Positions 25,101 through 33,293 are shown, counted from the first letter of the stretch. The stretch is DNA of 64,000 nt from Candidatus Eremiobacterota bacterium (GCA_031082125.1 JAVHLM010000015.1:42698-106697), one strand, 5' to 3'. Translations and numbers: made by a program. Notes: a model not told the origin generated them from the letters alone.

Positions 25101-25129
25101 ACTATACCACATAAACATATTTTTGGCAA
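25101..25129 (-). promoter_or_regulatory. promoter of the YqzL-like gene
   Basis: On the - strand, TTGCCA (25129-25124), a 17-base spacer ending in TGTGG, and TATAGT (25106-25101). Transcription would start near 25095, giving a leader of about 90 bases before the start codon at 25006. Confidence 0.8.
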
Positions 25130-25160
25130 GTATTTTTCCATGAAAATCTTGTCCAAATTG

Positions 25161-25979
25161 TTACCTTTTCGCCAGAAAGCGCAGCTCATAAGAGCGGTAG
25201 CAGATCAGAGCGGCGGTGATTGACACGTTGAGCGATTCCACTGCCGGTTTCATGGGCACCCTTATCTCCTTATCGGCAAGCTGCCTGAGCTCGGGGGAGA
25301 TCCCGCGGCTTTCGTTTCCCAGGATCACCGCCATGGGGGTGGTGCAGGGCCATTCAGGGAGGAGGTGCCCCCCTTTCGATGAGGTGCTGAATAAGGCCAT
25401 CCCCTTCGATTTCATCTCCTTTATACAGGGGATATCGGCGTTTCCGGCACTATAGAGAGGCACAGTGAAGATCGCTCCCGATGATGCACGGACGGTCTTT
25501 GGATTATAGGGATCGACATGGGGTGTGAAGAGGATCACGCCCGTTACCCCGAAAGCGCTTGCGGTCCTGAAGATGGTGCCAAGGTTTCCCGGGTCCTGGA
25601 GCCTGTCCAGGATCAGGTAAAAACTCTCTTTGCTGACCTCTGCCTCTTCAATTCCCATGGCTTTCGTCTCCACGACGGCCAGGATTCCCGGTGAGCTCTC
25701 TGTCGTGGAGAGATGTTCCATGAGCCTGTCTTCAATGAGAAAGGACCTTCCGGCCTTCTGCATGAGCCTTTCGAGAAGGGTACCGGCGCCTTCCTTCCCG
25801 TAGAATGAACGGGATACAAAGAGGAACCTGAGGGAGATATCGCTTCCCGCCATATCTTTCAGCAGGTTTCTCCCCTCAACGATGCAGGAATGCTCAATAT
25901 CCCTGTTTTTCCTCTCCTTGAGCGAGGCGGCGTACTTGATGAAATGGTTCTGCCGGGAGGTGATTTCTTTCAGGGCCAC
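25161..25979 (-). CDS. SpoU/TrmH-family RNA 2'-O-methyltransferase
   Basis: A 272-residue enzyme of the SPOUT trefoil-knot class that methylates ribose 2'-O in rRNA or tRNA. The N-terminal substrate-binding domain (about 1-100) begins with the common ITSRQNHFIKYAASL. The catalytic domain has motif 1 (LDRLQDPGNLGTIFRTA), motif 2 (AVILGNESRGIS) and motif 3 (RVPMKPAVESLNVS), all with the conserved Asn, Glu, Arg and Ser. It looks closest to 23S rRNA methylases of the RlmB/TsnR type; the target nucleotide is not predictable. GTG start at 25979 with AAAGGCGG upstream. Confidence 0.92.
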   Translation of the reverse strand: MALKEITSRQNHFIKYAASLKERKNRDIEHSCIVEGRNLLKDMAGSDISLRFLFVSRSFYGKEGAGTLLERLMQKAGRSFLIEDRLMEHLSTTESSPGILAVVETKAMGIEEAEVSKESFYLILDRLQDPGNLGTIFRTASAFGVTGVILFTPHVDPYNPKTVRASSGAIFTVPLYSAGNADIPCIKEMKSKGMALFSTSSKGGHLLPEWPCTTPMAVILGNESRGISPELRQLADKEIRVPMKPAVESLNVSITAALICYRSYELRFLAKR

Positions 25980-26163
25980 GGTAATCCGCCTTTCTCTGCG
26001 GTGCAGCAGGCATGAGAGAATTCTCTCCCGCCTGTGCCGGTTCCTTGTTTTCCCCGCAATAATTCAGGAAGGCCAGCCTCGAACAGTCATCCGTTATTCG
26101 GGAAGGAAAAAAGAGAATTGTGGAGAAACATTACTTCCCGATTTTTTCGTGCCATAAAGACAG

Positions 26164-26487
26164 ATGGAAAAACTTCAGGCCCTTGCCTTTCATTATGGAG
26201 TGAGCCTTAATGTGCTTGCGTCGCTCTATGCGGCGAAGGTGGTGCTTTTCTGGATCTCCTTTGCCCTCGCCGTGAGATGCATGCGAAGAAAGAATTATCA
26301 CGGCGCAGTCTTCTGGAGTGTGACGGCCCTTCTCTTCGGGATCTCCCCCTATACCTATCTTCTCGTGGTGGGAAGAGGCTTCCCTGCCTGGCTTACGGCG
26401 CTTCTCGCTTCGCTTGCCGTGGCATTCGCCTTCACCGTCTCCTGGAAGCTGAGACGCAAGGCGGCGGGAGAGTGCACTCCGAGATGA
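26164..26487 (+). CDS. small membrane protein, 107 residues
   Basis: A short protein with three hydrophobic helices (about residues 15-38, 47-67 and 73-92), basic loops and a basic C-terminus, giving a positive-inside topology. I recognise no family. The ribosome binding site is weak (AAAGACAG). It faces the tsaD gene and its stop lies 3 bases from the end of that gene. The membrane-like pattern over its whole length argues for a real gene, but evidence is moderate. Confidence 0.5.
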   Translation: MEKLQALAFHYGVSLNVLASLYAAKVVLFWISFALAVRCMRRKNYHGAVFWSVTALLFGISPYTYLLVVGRGFPAWLTALLASLAVAFAFTVSWKLRRKAAGECTPR

Positions 26488-26490
26488 CCC

Positions 26491-27498
26491 TCACTGAATA
26501 TCGTCCCACGTGAGGTTGGGGTTGGCGTCGAGAAAAAGGGACCATTCCCTGCCTCTCTTAAAGTCATACCAGGCAGCGCATGCCACCATTGCGGCGTTAT
26601 CGGTGCAAAGCACCGGCGGGGGAATCGAGAGCTCAAAATTCCTGCGCCTGGATTCTTCGCCAAGACGGGCCGAAAGAGAGGAATTGCAGGCTACGCCGCC
26701 TGCAAGCATAAGCCTCCTGATGCCGGTCTGCTCAAGGGCAAGAAGGGACTTTCTCACCAGGACATCCACAATGGCGTGCTGAAGCGAGGCACAGACATCC
26801 TCCATCGAATGGTGCCCCGGCGGAGTGTTTTTCACAAAATACTTGACTGCCGTCTTGAGGCCGCTGAAGCTGAACTCCAGGGAATCCTCCTCGAGGAATG
26901 CCCTGGGGAATTTTATTGCCCGGTGGTCTCCGCTGCGCGCCCGCCTGTCGATCTCGGGGCCCCCGGGATAGGGAAGGCCGAGAATTCTTGCCGACTTGTC
27001 AAAACATTCGCCGGCTGCATCATCCCTTGTCTCACCCAGCAGCTCGAATCTGCCGTGCTCCCTCATGATGACGAGGGCAGTATGGCCTCCCGATACGAGA
27101 AGGCACAGGCAGGGGAGAGGCAGGGAGGGATTCACCAGGAAGTTGGCATACACATGGCCTGCAAGGTGGTTCACCCCCACGAGGGGTATGCCAAGCAGCC
27201 CTGCCATGGCCTTGGCAGTGGCTACACCTACCAGCAGGGACCCTATGAGGCCGGGACCGTGACTTACCCCGATTCCCCCGAGGTGCCTCCAGGCGAGGCC
27301 TGAGCTTTTCAATGCCTCATCCACAAGGGGGTTCACCACTTCCAGGTGCTTCCTGCTTGCCAGCTCAGGAACGACACCGCCGAATTTCTCGTGGAGTGCA
27401 ACCTGAGAGGAGATAAGATTCGCGATAATCGTGGCACCGTCTTCGACGAGAGCCACTGAAGTTTCATCGCAGCTTGTTTCTATGCCGAGCCAGATAAT
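26491..27498 (-). CDS. tsaD: tRNA t6A threonylcarbamoyltransferase
   Basis: A 335-residue TsaD, the catalytic subunit that transfers threonylcarbamoyl to A37 of ANN-decoding tRNAs. The conserved N-terminus LGIETSCDETSVALVEDG and the metal-binding HLAGH-type region (NHLAGHVYANF) are present, as are SGGHTALV, GECFDKSARILGLPYPGGP and the final ACAAWYDF. No ATG, GTG or TTG lies in frame before the conserved start. The first codons after the in-frame stop are GGA GAG ATT ATC TGG CTC GGC ATA GAA. I set the start at ATT 27498 behind GGTGAGGAGAG. GTG 27456 would delete the conserved first strand. It overlaps rimI by 19 bases. Confidence 0.9.
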   Translation of the reverse strand: MIWLGIETSCDETSVALVEDGATIIANLISSQVALHEKFGGVVPELASRKHLEVVNPLVDEALKSSGLAWRHLGGIGVSHGPGLIGSLLVGVATAKAMAGLLGIPLVGVNHLAGHVYANFLVNPSLPLPCLCLLVSGGHTALVIMREHGRFELLGETRDDAAGECFDKSARILGLPYPGGPEIDRRARSGDHRAIKFPRAFLEEDSLEFSFSGLKTAVKYFVKNTPPGHHSMEDVCASLQHAIVDVLVRKSLLALEQTGIRRLMLAGGVACNSSLSARLGEESRRRNFELSIPPPVLCTDNAAMVACAAWYDFKRGREWSLFLDANPNLTWDDIQ

Positions 27499-28031
27499 CT
27501 CTCCTCACCTCTCTCCCTTGCCTCGTCGAGGCTTTGTTCAAGTGCTTCCAGGCGTGCCCTGTAGGAATCCTTCTGGAGGTTGCCGGCCCACATGACAAGG
27601 GCATTGTTTCCCTCGCCGTAATAATCCCGCCGGATACCTACCCTGTTGAAGCCAAATTTATCATAGAGCCTGAGCGCCGCGGTATTTTTCTCCGCCACCT
27701 CGAGGGTGGACCACCGCGCTCCCCTGGTGATGGCCTCGCGCATGAGGCGGAGCACGAGGCGCAGGCCGATTTTTCTGTGCTGGCAGGAGGGGTCCACGGC
27801 CAGAGTCGTGATGTGGGATTCATCCATTATGATCCACGCTCCCATATAGCCCACCACCATTTCACCTGTGTGCGCCACAAGGTAAAGGCCTACCTTGGTG
27901 TTCTGGAGCTCACGCTCAAAACCATCTTCAGGCCAGAGATCAGTGAAGCACTGCTTCTCGATCTCCCTGATACGCGGGATATCTTCAGCGCGCATGAAGC
28001 CGATGGACACCGGGGCCTCTTCATCTCTCAC
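27480..28031 (-). CDS. rimI: ribosomal protein alanine N-acetyltransferase-like (RimI) GNAT enzyme
   Basis: A 183-residue GNAT acetyltransferase of the RimI type, which acetylates the N-terminal Ala of S18 in E. coli. Motif A is QHRKIGLRLVLRLMREAI (Q/RxxGxG/A form, here R-K-I-G-L), preceded by ITTLAVDPSC and followed by EVAEKNTAALRLYDKFGFNRVGIRRDYY, the typical RimI C-terminus. The C-terminal 30 residues are a charged extension. It overlaps the tsaB stop (GTGA) and contains the tsaD start; the tsaB-rimI-tsaD order is widespread. Confidence 0.9.
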   Translation of the reverse strand: MRDEEAPVSIGFMRAEDIPRIREIEKQCFTDLWPEDGFERELQNTKVGLYLVAHTGEMVVGYMGAWIIMDESHITTLAVDPSCQHRKIGLRLVLRLMREAITRGARWSTLEVAEKNTAALRLYDKFGFNRVGIRRDYYGEGNNALVMWAGNLQKDSYRARLEALEQSLDEARERGEERLSGSA

Positions 28032-28741
28032 TGTGTGGTCTCCGCTCTTTCCTGGCGCTCCTCGGCGTCTGATTTTCTCATATAGAAGGGGGAAGCTTCA
28101 TAGCAGGAGACGGCCCTCCCTCCATGGTAGCCCGCAAGTGCCAGGGCCATGAGAGCCGGAGCCCTGGGATACCAGTATGAGGGGGGAAGGAGCACGGCTT
28201 TCACTCCGCCGGCGTCACCGGCTGGTTTTTCATAGCGCTCAAGAGCATTCCCCGTGATGATGCACCGGGAGCACTCCAGGTTTTCAATGGCACTGGCAAA
28301 TTCGGCAGCTTTGAATGCCCTGTATCCCGAGATGCTTTTAAGGGCACCGTCCACAACGCGGTAAAAGGAGGCAAAGATTTCTCCGCGGCGGGCATCAAGC
28401 GCTGAGCAGACCACTTCGTCTCCGCGGGGCATGACATTTCCTGCAATAGCATCAAGGGTGTTCACGGTCACAAGCGGTCTGCCGAGAACCTGCCCGATGG
28501 TCCTGGCGGTGGCAAGCGCCAGACGCAGGCCCGTGAATGATCCAGGGCCGGAAGTGACGCCGATAAAATCGATCTCCTCTGCTGACAGGCCTGTTATCCT
28601 GAAAAGCTCCATCAGCGACGGCATCATGAAGAGAAGCTGCCCCCTGGGGCGCTCAAAAAACATCTCACCGGCGACGCGCTTCCCCTTTCCGAGAGCCACG
28701 CAGAAGGTATCTGTGGCTGAATCGATAAGAAGCACCTTCAT
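28028..28741 (-). CDS. tsaB: t6A synthesis partner protein TsaB
   Basis: A 237-residue TsaB, an ASKHA-fold paralogue of TsaD that forms the TsaB-TsaD-TsaE complex. It starts MKVLLIDSATDTFCVAL and has the hallmark GVTSGPGSFTGLRLALATAR and LDARRGEIFASFY. I prefer ATG 28741, which overlaps the tsaE stop as ATGA, over the in-frame ATG three codons upstream. TsaB usually protects or scaffolds TsaD rather than catalysing. Confidence 0.94.
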   Translation of the reverse strand: MKVLLIDSATDTFCVALGKGKRVAGEMFFERPRGQLLFMMPSLMELFRITGLSAEEIDFIGVTSGPGSFTGLRLALATARTIGQVLGRPLVTVNTLDAIAGNVMPRGDEVVCSALDARRGEIFASFYRVVDGALKSISGYRAFKAAEFASAIENLECSRCIITGNALERYEKPAGDAGGVKAVLLPPSYWYPRAPALMALALAGYHGGRAVSCYEASPFYMRKSDAEERQERAETTQ

Positions 28742-29238
28742 GGCTGCCATTCCTTTCCAATGTTCTGGAGACGCAGCTCTCCAATGAGCCTCTCGTACCT
28801 CTCCCCGCTGGCGGTAAGGGTAATGAGCCTTTCCTCGTCATTTTCCTCTCCGTACTCGAGGGTGACCATAAGGTACTCTTCTCCCATAAGCCTGCCGAGC
28901 CTTTCAGCCCATTCAACGAGGGCGACGCTGTCGGAAAAAAGAAACTCCTCATATCCCAGGTCAATGAGCTCTTCCGGGTCTTCCAGGCGGTAAAGGTCAA
29001 AATGGTTCACTGCGATCCTGCCCGCGAGGGACCGCATGATCACAAAACTTGAGCTGGTGACCTTCTGCCTGACGCCGAGGCCCCTGCATATCCCCTGGAT
29101 GCACACTGTTTTTCCTGTTCCAAGGTCGCCTGAGAAGCCGATAATCTCGCCGCCGCTGAGGAGCCCGGCAAGGGTTTCGCCAATTTTTGCTGTCTCGCCG
29201 GGGGATTTCGTAAGAATCTGAAGGGAGCTTTCCGTCAT
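28738..29238 (-). CDS. tsaE: t6A synthesis ATPase TsaE
   Basis: A 166-residue P-loop ATPase that resets the TsaB-TsaD complex. Motifs are GFSGDLGTGKTVCIQGICRGL (Walker A) with the preceding PGETAKIGETLAGLL helix, a VTSSSFVIM switch region, NHFDLYRLEDPEEL with the TsaE-specific Tyr-Arg, and LVEWAERL. ATG 29238 has GGGAGACATT before it; the frame also opens at GTG 29259, which overlaps the preceding stop as GTGA, so the start is not settled. Confidence 0.94.
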   Translation of the reverse strand: MTESSLQILTKSPGETAKIGETLAGLLSGGEIIGFSGDLGTGKTVCIQGICRGLGVRQKVTSSSFVIMRSLAGRIAVNHFDLYRLEDPEELIDLGYEEFLFSDSVALVEWAERLGRLMGEEYLMVTLEYGEENDEERLITLTASGERYERLIGELRLQNIGKEWQP

Positions 29239-29255
29239 AATGTCTCCCTGGCCGC

Positions 29256-31589
29256 TCACCTTGTGGTGATGACAAGGATGCCCTCTTTTTCGCGCTCGTC
29301 ATAGGGGGCTTCCCGTGCTGTAAGCGCGCCTTTTATACGATCCAGGAGCGCCTTTTCTTTCGTAAGACACACTATCTGAAAGGCTTTTGACAGGTCCAGG
29401 AGCTCTCTTACCGCCTCTTCAATGGGGAGGGGGCCGTCAGTGCTCAGGATATCGTCCAGGAAAAGGGGGTATTGTTCATTTTTTATGGTCACAAGGATGC
29501 TTCCATAGACTATAAGGGCATGGTAAAAAAGCCTGGAGGGCTCACTGCTTTCCAGGGCGGCCTCCAGGTCGCCTCCCGCGGGCATGAGGGACTCAATAAG
29601 CTTTTCGTCCGAGGGGTGGGGGAGAGCGCTGCACTGACTTCTGAGGGCATCTTTCAGGCGGGGGATGAAGTCCCCGGAAAGGTAGTCTCTCCGTGCCTCT
29701 TCCAGGATGCTCCTGGCAAGAGCGACAGCCTCGCGCCTTTGTTTGAGCTCCCCGACCCGGTTCCTCAGGCTGTCGAGCTCCTCGTCGAGCTCGGGGAGGG
29801 ATTTTTCCCCGGGGCTTGAGGGGGGAAGACGTTCCTCCATCTCATGAATCACTGCCTGATAGTCCGATATTACGGCGTCAAGCTCCAGGAGCTTCACCAT
29901 GTCCTCATTGAGAGCATGGCTTTTATCTTCAAGCATTGCCCTGAGAGCGGCGCTTGCCCCCTGAAAGGTCTTGTCAAGCTGGCTTTTCGCAGGCGACTCT
30001 CTCTCGATATCGTCAGTAATCCTGCGGTATTCGATGCGCAGGAATTCCTGTTCCTGCTGGAGCGCCTGAGCCTTTCTGTAATTCTCCTTGAACTGCCCGA
30101 TGACCTCTGCCGAGACAGGCGCGTCCTGGGAAAGCACCCCGCTCTTTTCAAGAATTTTACGGATCTCCATCTCAAGAGAGCTCGTTTTCACTGAGGTCTC
30201 CGATTCATCGGAATCAAAAGAGCGGGTGATCCTGCTGAGGCTGTCGAGGTCCTTCTTGGCTCCCTGGAATTCTCTGAAGCGGGTGCGCAGATCAAAGGAC
30301 ACGGTGACTCCTGCCTCCTTGAGAATCTCCGAGAGGGCCTCCTTTGACTTATCTATATCGCTCTTGAGCTCCATGATCTCTTTCTTCCCGCGGTTCATCT
30401 CGTTGACAAATCGTTTCTTCTGCTGGTTGTACTTGTAAAATTCATAGAACATGAAGATGCACGCAAGCGATGAGACAAGGAGCGGCACCTCCAGCATGGG
30501 GAAGCTTGTGTGAATCTGGGCAGAGCCGAGAGCAACAACAAGAAGGGTGAAAAAATAAGCGGGGATGAGGTATGATATGGCCCTTCCTCTCAGCCTTTTA
30601 GCCTCCTGTTCCTTCTCCTCCACGACCTCCCACTTTTCATTGATAATCTTTGCCCTGCTGACGCTTCTCTCAAGGGTGGTGAGGAGGGAGTCAAATTCCT
30701 CGAAGGAGGAATATTTTTCAAATCCCTTGGTGTAGTGAGAGATGATTGACTGGAGCTCTTTCTCCTTATCCAGAATCTCGGCCTTGAGATGCTCTTTCTC
30801 CTGCGATGACGAGTCCTTGATGATTATTATGCTTTCGTATTCATTGATAAGCGTGAGGATGGAGTTATCCATGGTGAGGAGATACTCATAATCCCTGAGG
30901 GCTTCCCTCAGGGCACTTGCCTTCTGAGTGACGGATTCCTTTGACTCCTTGAGGCTCTTGAGGCGGGCCTCATTCTCCCTCATGCGGGATGAGTGCTCCC
31001 GGTACTCCTTGAGAAGCTCGTAAAGCCGCGCCGCATTTTCCTTGGGGATGGAATCCTCTGTCCTTATCTTGTCCTTCATCAGCATGGAGAGCTTTTTTTC
31101 AAGCTTTGCAATGGTCGTGGAGATCGTCACAAAGCGCTCTCTCCTCTCCCTGAGGGATTTAATGTCATTTTCCAACGAGCTCATGCTCAGGAGAAGGGAT
31201 CCTATGGCACCTGATCCGTCAGAATCTGAGCCGATATGAGAAAGCTCCGCATCGAGACGCTTCAGCGGGTTACTCTGTGGAGGATTTTCACTGCCTGAAT
31301 CGGCCATGGAGAGGAAGAGCGACGAGAAGCGGGAAGGATCGTCCAGGTGCTTCATGAGCATGCCGTTAAAAAGAAGGGAAGGGGGGAAAGCACTGTCCGG
31401 CAAAGGTGGCGGGGCACCACCCTCTTCCGGGCAGACTATCAGAGAGGCTTCCCGGCTTTCCGATTCCCCGCAGGTGCTGCTGCCGCTGACAAGGACCTTG
31501 CCGGCGCCGCAGAGTATGATATTGCATTGAGGTGAGAGAGGGAGGCTCTCACCGCCTGCGTTGATGCTGACCAGCCTGGTTACCTTCAT
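29256..31589 (-). CDS. YhaN-like / Rad50-like coiled-coil protein with decayed ATPase head
   Basis: A 777-residue protein built like the YhaN branch of SMC/Rad50 proteins: N-terminal head part, long coiled coils (about 135-345 and 390-660), two membrane-like helices in the middle (about residues 348-400, YLIPAYFFTLLVVALGSAQ and then LLVSSLACIFMFYEF), and a C-terminal head part. Walker B is visible as YPLFLDDIL. At the place of Walker A stands NIILCGAGKVLVSG, not GxxxxGKS/T, and the signature LSxGT is replaced by ESSEPSRLFYH. It probably binds no ATP in the usual way. It overlaps the YhaO-like gene by ATGA, the expected pairing. Confidence 0.75.
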   Translation of the reverse strand: MKVTRLVSINAGGESLPLSPQCNIILCGAGKVLVSGSSTCGESESREASLIVCPEEGGAPPPLPDSAFPPSLLFNGMLMKHLDDPSRFSSLFLSMADSGSENPPQSNPLKRLDAELSHIGSDSDGSGAIGSLLLSMSSLENDIKSLRERRERFVTISTTIAKLEKKLSMLMKDKIRTEDSIPKENAARLYELLKEYREHSSRMRENEARLKSLKESKESVTQKASALREALRDYEYLLTMDNSILTLINEYESIIIIKDSSSQEKEHLKAEILDKEKELQSIISHYTKGFEKYSSFEEFDSLLTTLERSVSRAKIINEKWEVVEEKEQEAKRLRGRAISYLIPAYFFTLLVVALGSAQIHTSFPMLEVPLLVSSLACIFMFYEFYKYNQQKKRFVNEMNRGKKEIMELKSDIDKSKEALSEILKEAGVTVSFDLRTRFREFQGAKKDLDSLSRITRSFDSDESETSVKTSSLEMEIRKILEKSGVLSQDAPVSAEVIGQFKENYRKAQALQQEQEFLRIEYRRITDDIERESPAKSQLDKTFQGASAALRAMLEDKSHALNEDMVKLLELDAVISDYQAVIHEMEERLPPSSPGEKSLPELDEELDSLRNRVGELKQRREAVALARSILEEARRDYLSGDFIPRLKDALRSQCSALPHPSDEKLIESLMPAGGDLEAALESSEPSRLFYHALIVYGSILVTIKNEQYPLFLDDILSTDGPLPIEEAVRELLDLSKAFQIVCLTKEKALLDRIKGALTAREAPYDEREKEGILVITTR

Positions 31590-32719
31590 TGCGCAACACT
31601 TTCTTGCGGGGAAAAAGCCTCAATTCCCACAGACAGGCTCTCGGCAAGCAGGAGGAGTTCCTCCCTGCCTGCCCTTTCCATCCTTTTTTCAATGGCGCCG
31701 ACAAATGCCGTTAAGGTTGAAGGGCTCCCTTTCATTGATTTCATGTCCTGAATGATGGCCGCCTCGTTGAAGACGGAGACACCGAAAAAGTGAGGGGCAA
31801 GATCATCCCTGATTCTTTTGATGCCTGCTGCCAGTGAAGGTGAAATGCTTCCGGTAAGGACTATCCTTACCACGGAAGAACTCCAGTCCTTTTCCTTTGC
31901 CATGGTCCTCACCCGCTCAAGGAGCTTTTCACTGGTCTCTGCCGGTGAGCACTCAACAGGTAGAGTGAAGTATCTTCGCTTGAAGGCTGGCAGCAGCCTT
32001 GTCTCTGTTCCTTCCTGGGTTATTCTTGCCACAATGATCCCTTTTTCCCCGGTATCATGGAAGGAGCGGAAATCTGGAGCCCCGCAGTAGCAGGCACAGG
32101 AATTTCCCTCCCCGGGGGAAAGCCTCCGGTAATCATGAAGATGGCCAAGGGCAATATAATTGACAGGGCACTGGGCAAGTTCACTGCCGCTGAAGGGGAG
32201 ACAGACTGTTTTTCCCGCGGGGGCGATCTCTGTGTCGGTGCCATGAAACATCAGAATCTGGAGAAACTCCTTTTTCCTTGCGGCAAAGCTTTTCATGATA
32301 GGGTAAGAATCGTCGCCGGACTTGTTGGCAGCCCCATGGATTACAAGCTTTTTTTCCTTTATCTCAATAGCCTTCAGCCTGTTGGTGTTAAAGATTATGG
32401 TATTGGGAGGCCAGTCTGAATAAGAGTAGGGGGAGTCGGCAGTGAAAGGATCCTTGTTTCCCGGCGCTATCACCACGGGGAGAGGGTCAAGGGCCTTGAT
32501 CTTCTCCTTGATGAAAGCGATGGTCCCGGGGCTCACCAGGGAGTGATCAAAGAGATCACCGGCGATGAGGACCACATCAACTTTTTCCCCCCTGGCAGTT
32601 TCAAGGATTTCTGTGAACAGCTCCCTTGTCTCCTGCCTTCTCTGCTCCCCGCGGCCCGGTGTGAGCGGAAACTTGCCGTCAAGGTGAATGTCCGAGCAAT
32701 GGAGGGCTCTAATTTCCAC
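31586..32719 (-). CDS. YhaO/SbcD/Mre11-like phosphoesterase lacking the catalytic His
   Basis: A 377-residue calcineurin-like phosphoesterase of the SbcD/Mre11/YhaO group. Metal ligands are all visible: Asp10 and His12 (SDIHLDG), Asp55 (AGDLFDHS), Asn88, His159 (MFHG), His193 and His195 (LGHLHDY). The GNH(D/E) motif reads PGNKDPF, so the His that donates the proton in Mre11 exonuclease is Lys89. A C-terminal domain of about 150 residues follows, as in YhaO. GTG 32719 has AGGAGCAGCAATA before it. It is the first gene of a six-gene overlapping run ending with tsaD. Confidence 0.85.
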   Translation of the reverse strand: MEIRALHCSDIHLDGKFPLTPGRGEQRRQETRELFTEILETARGEKVDVVLIAGDLFDHSLVSPGTIAFIKEKIKALDPLPVVIAPGNKDPFTADSPYSYSDWPPNTIIFNTNRLKAIEIKEKKLVIHGAANKSGDDSYPIMKSFAARKKEFLQILMFHGTDTEIAPAGKTVCLPFSGSELAQCPVNYIALGHLHDYRRLSPGEGNSCACYCGAPDFRSFHDTGEKGIIVARITQEGTETRLLPAFKRRYFTLPVECSPAETSEKLLERVRTMAKEKDWSSSVVRIVLTGSISPSLAAGIKRIRDDLAPHFFGVSVFNEAAIIQDMKSMKGSPSTLTAFVGAIEKRMERAGREELLLLAESLSVGIEAFSPQESVAQ

Positions 32720-32792
32720 TATTGCTGCTCCTGTTTTTCCTGGTCAGTATTGTCTTCTTGGACGGCATGAGGTGGCGGGATCTCCCTCCTGT

Positions 32793-33293
32793 TCAGGGCT
32801 GTGCGCACTCAAATCTTATCCATATGAGGTTTTCCTTAAGGTTTTCGTCAAAATACTCATAGGTATAGGCAAGCTCATAGCCGAATTTTTCCAGCAGCTC
32901 CCTGTGCCTTGTAAAGAGCTCGTAAGCGTTTTTCCTTGCAATGCCCTCTACGGGAAGTCCCCAGCGGCTGTCCTTGTTCATGTCTTTCTTGAATGCCTTG
33001 AGGAGCTTGAAAAGGCCGGAGCGGAAGTCGGGAAGAACCACAATATCGTCAATGAAGACCACGTCTTCCTGGATGTATTCCTTTACATGGGATTCATCCA
33101 GCCAGGCGGTAATATAGCCAACGAGCTTGTCATCATCAATGAGGCCCCAGCTGAGATTCCCCTTGTCCTGCTCGCTCTTGGCCAGGTTGCTCTTGATGGT
33201 GTCCTCGCCGTGCCTGAAGGGCGGAGCGTAGACCTCGCTTTCAAGAGATGCAACGTTCTGGGCGTATTTGGGTGAAAGCCTTACCAGTTTCAT
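32793..33293 (-). CDS. GNAT-like acetyltransferase
   Basis: A 166-residue protein with the GNAT order of strands: NLSWGLIDDDKLVGYITAWL (beta3-4), VVFIDDIVVLPDFRSG (beta4 and acetyl-CoA motif), LFKLLKAFKKDM (helix 3) and LLEKFGYELAYTYEYF (C-terminal strand pair). The pyrophosphate-binding loop is RSGLFKL rather than the full R/QxxGxG/A, so acetyl-CoA binding is likely but the site is atypical. The substrate is unknown. GGGAGCCGGTAAATAC precedes ATG 33293. It lies between dusB and the YhaO/YhaN operon, on the same strand. Confidence 0.68.
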   Translation of the reverse strand: MKLVRLSPKYAQNVASLESEVYAPPFRHGEDTIKSNLAKSEQDKGNLSWGLIDDDKLVGYITAWLDESHVKEYIQEDVVFIDDIVVLPDFRSGLFKLLKAFKKDMNKDSRWGLPVEGIARKNAYELFTRHRELLEKFGYELAYTYEYFDENLKENLIWIRFECAQP

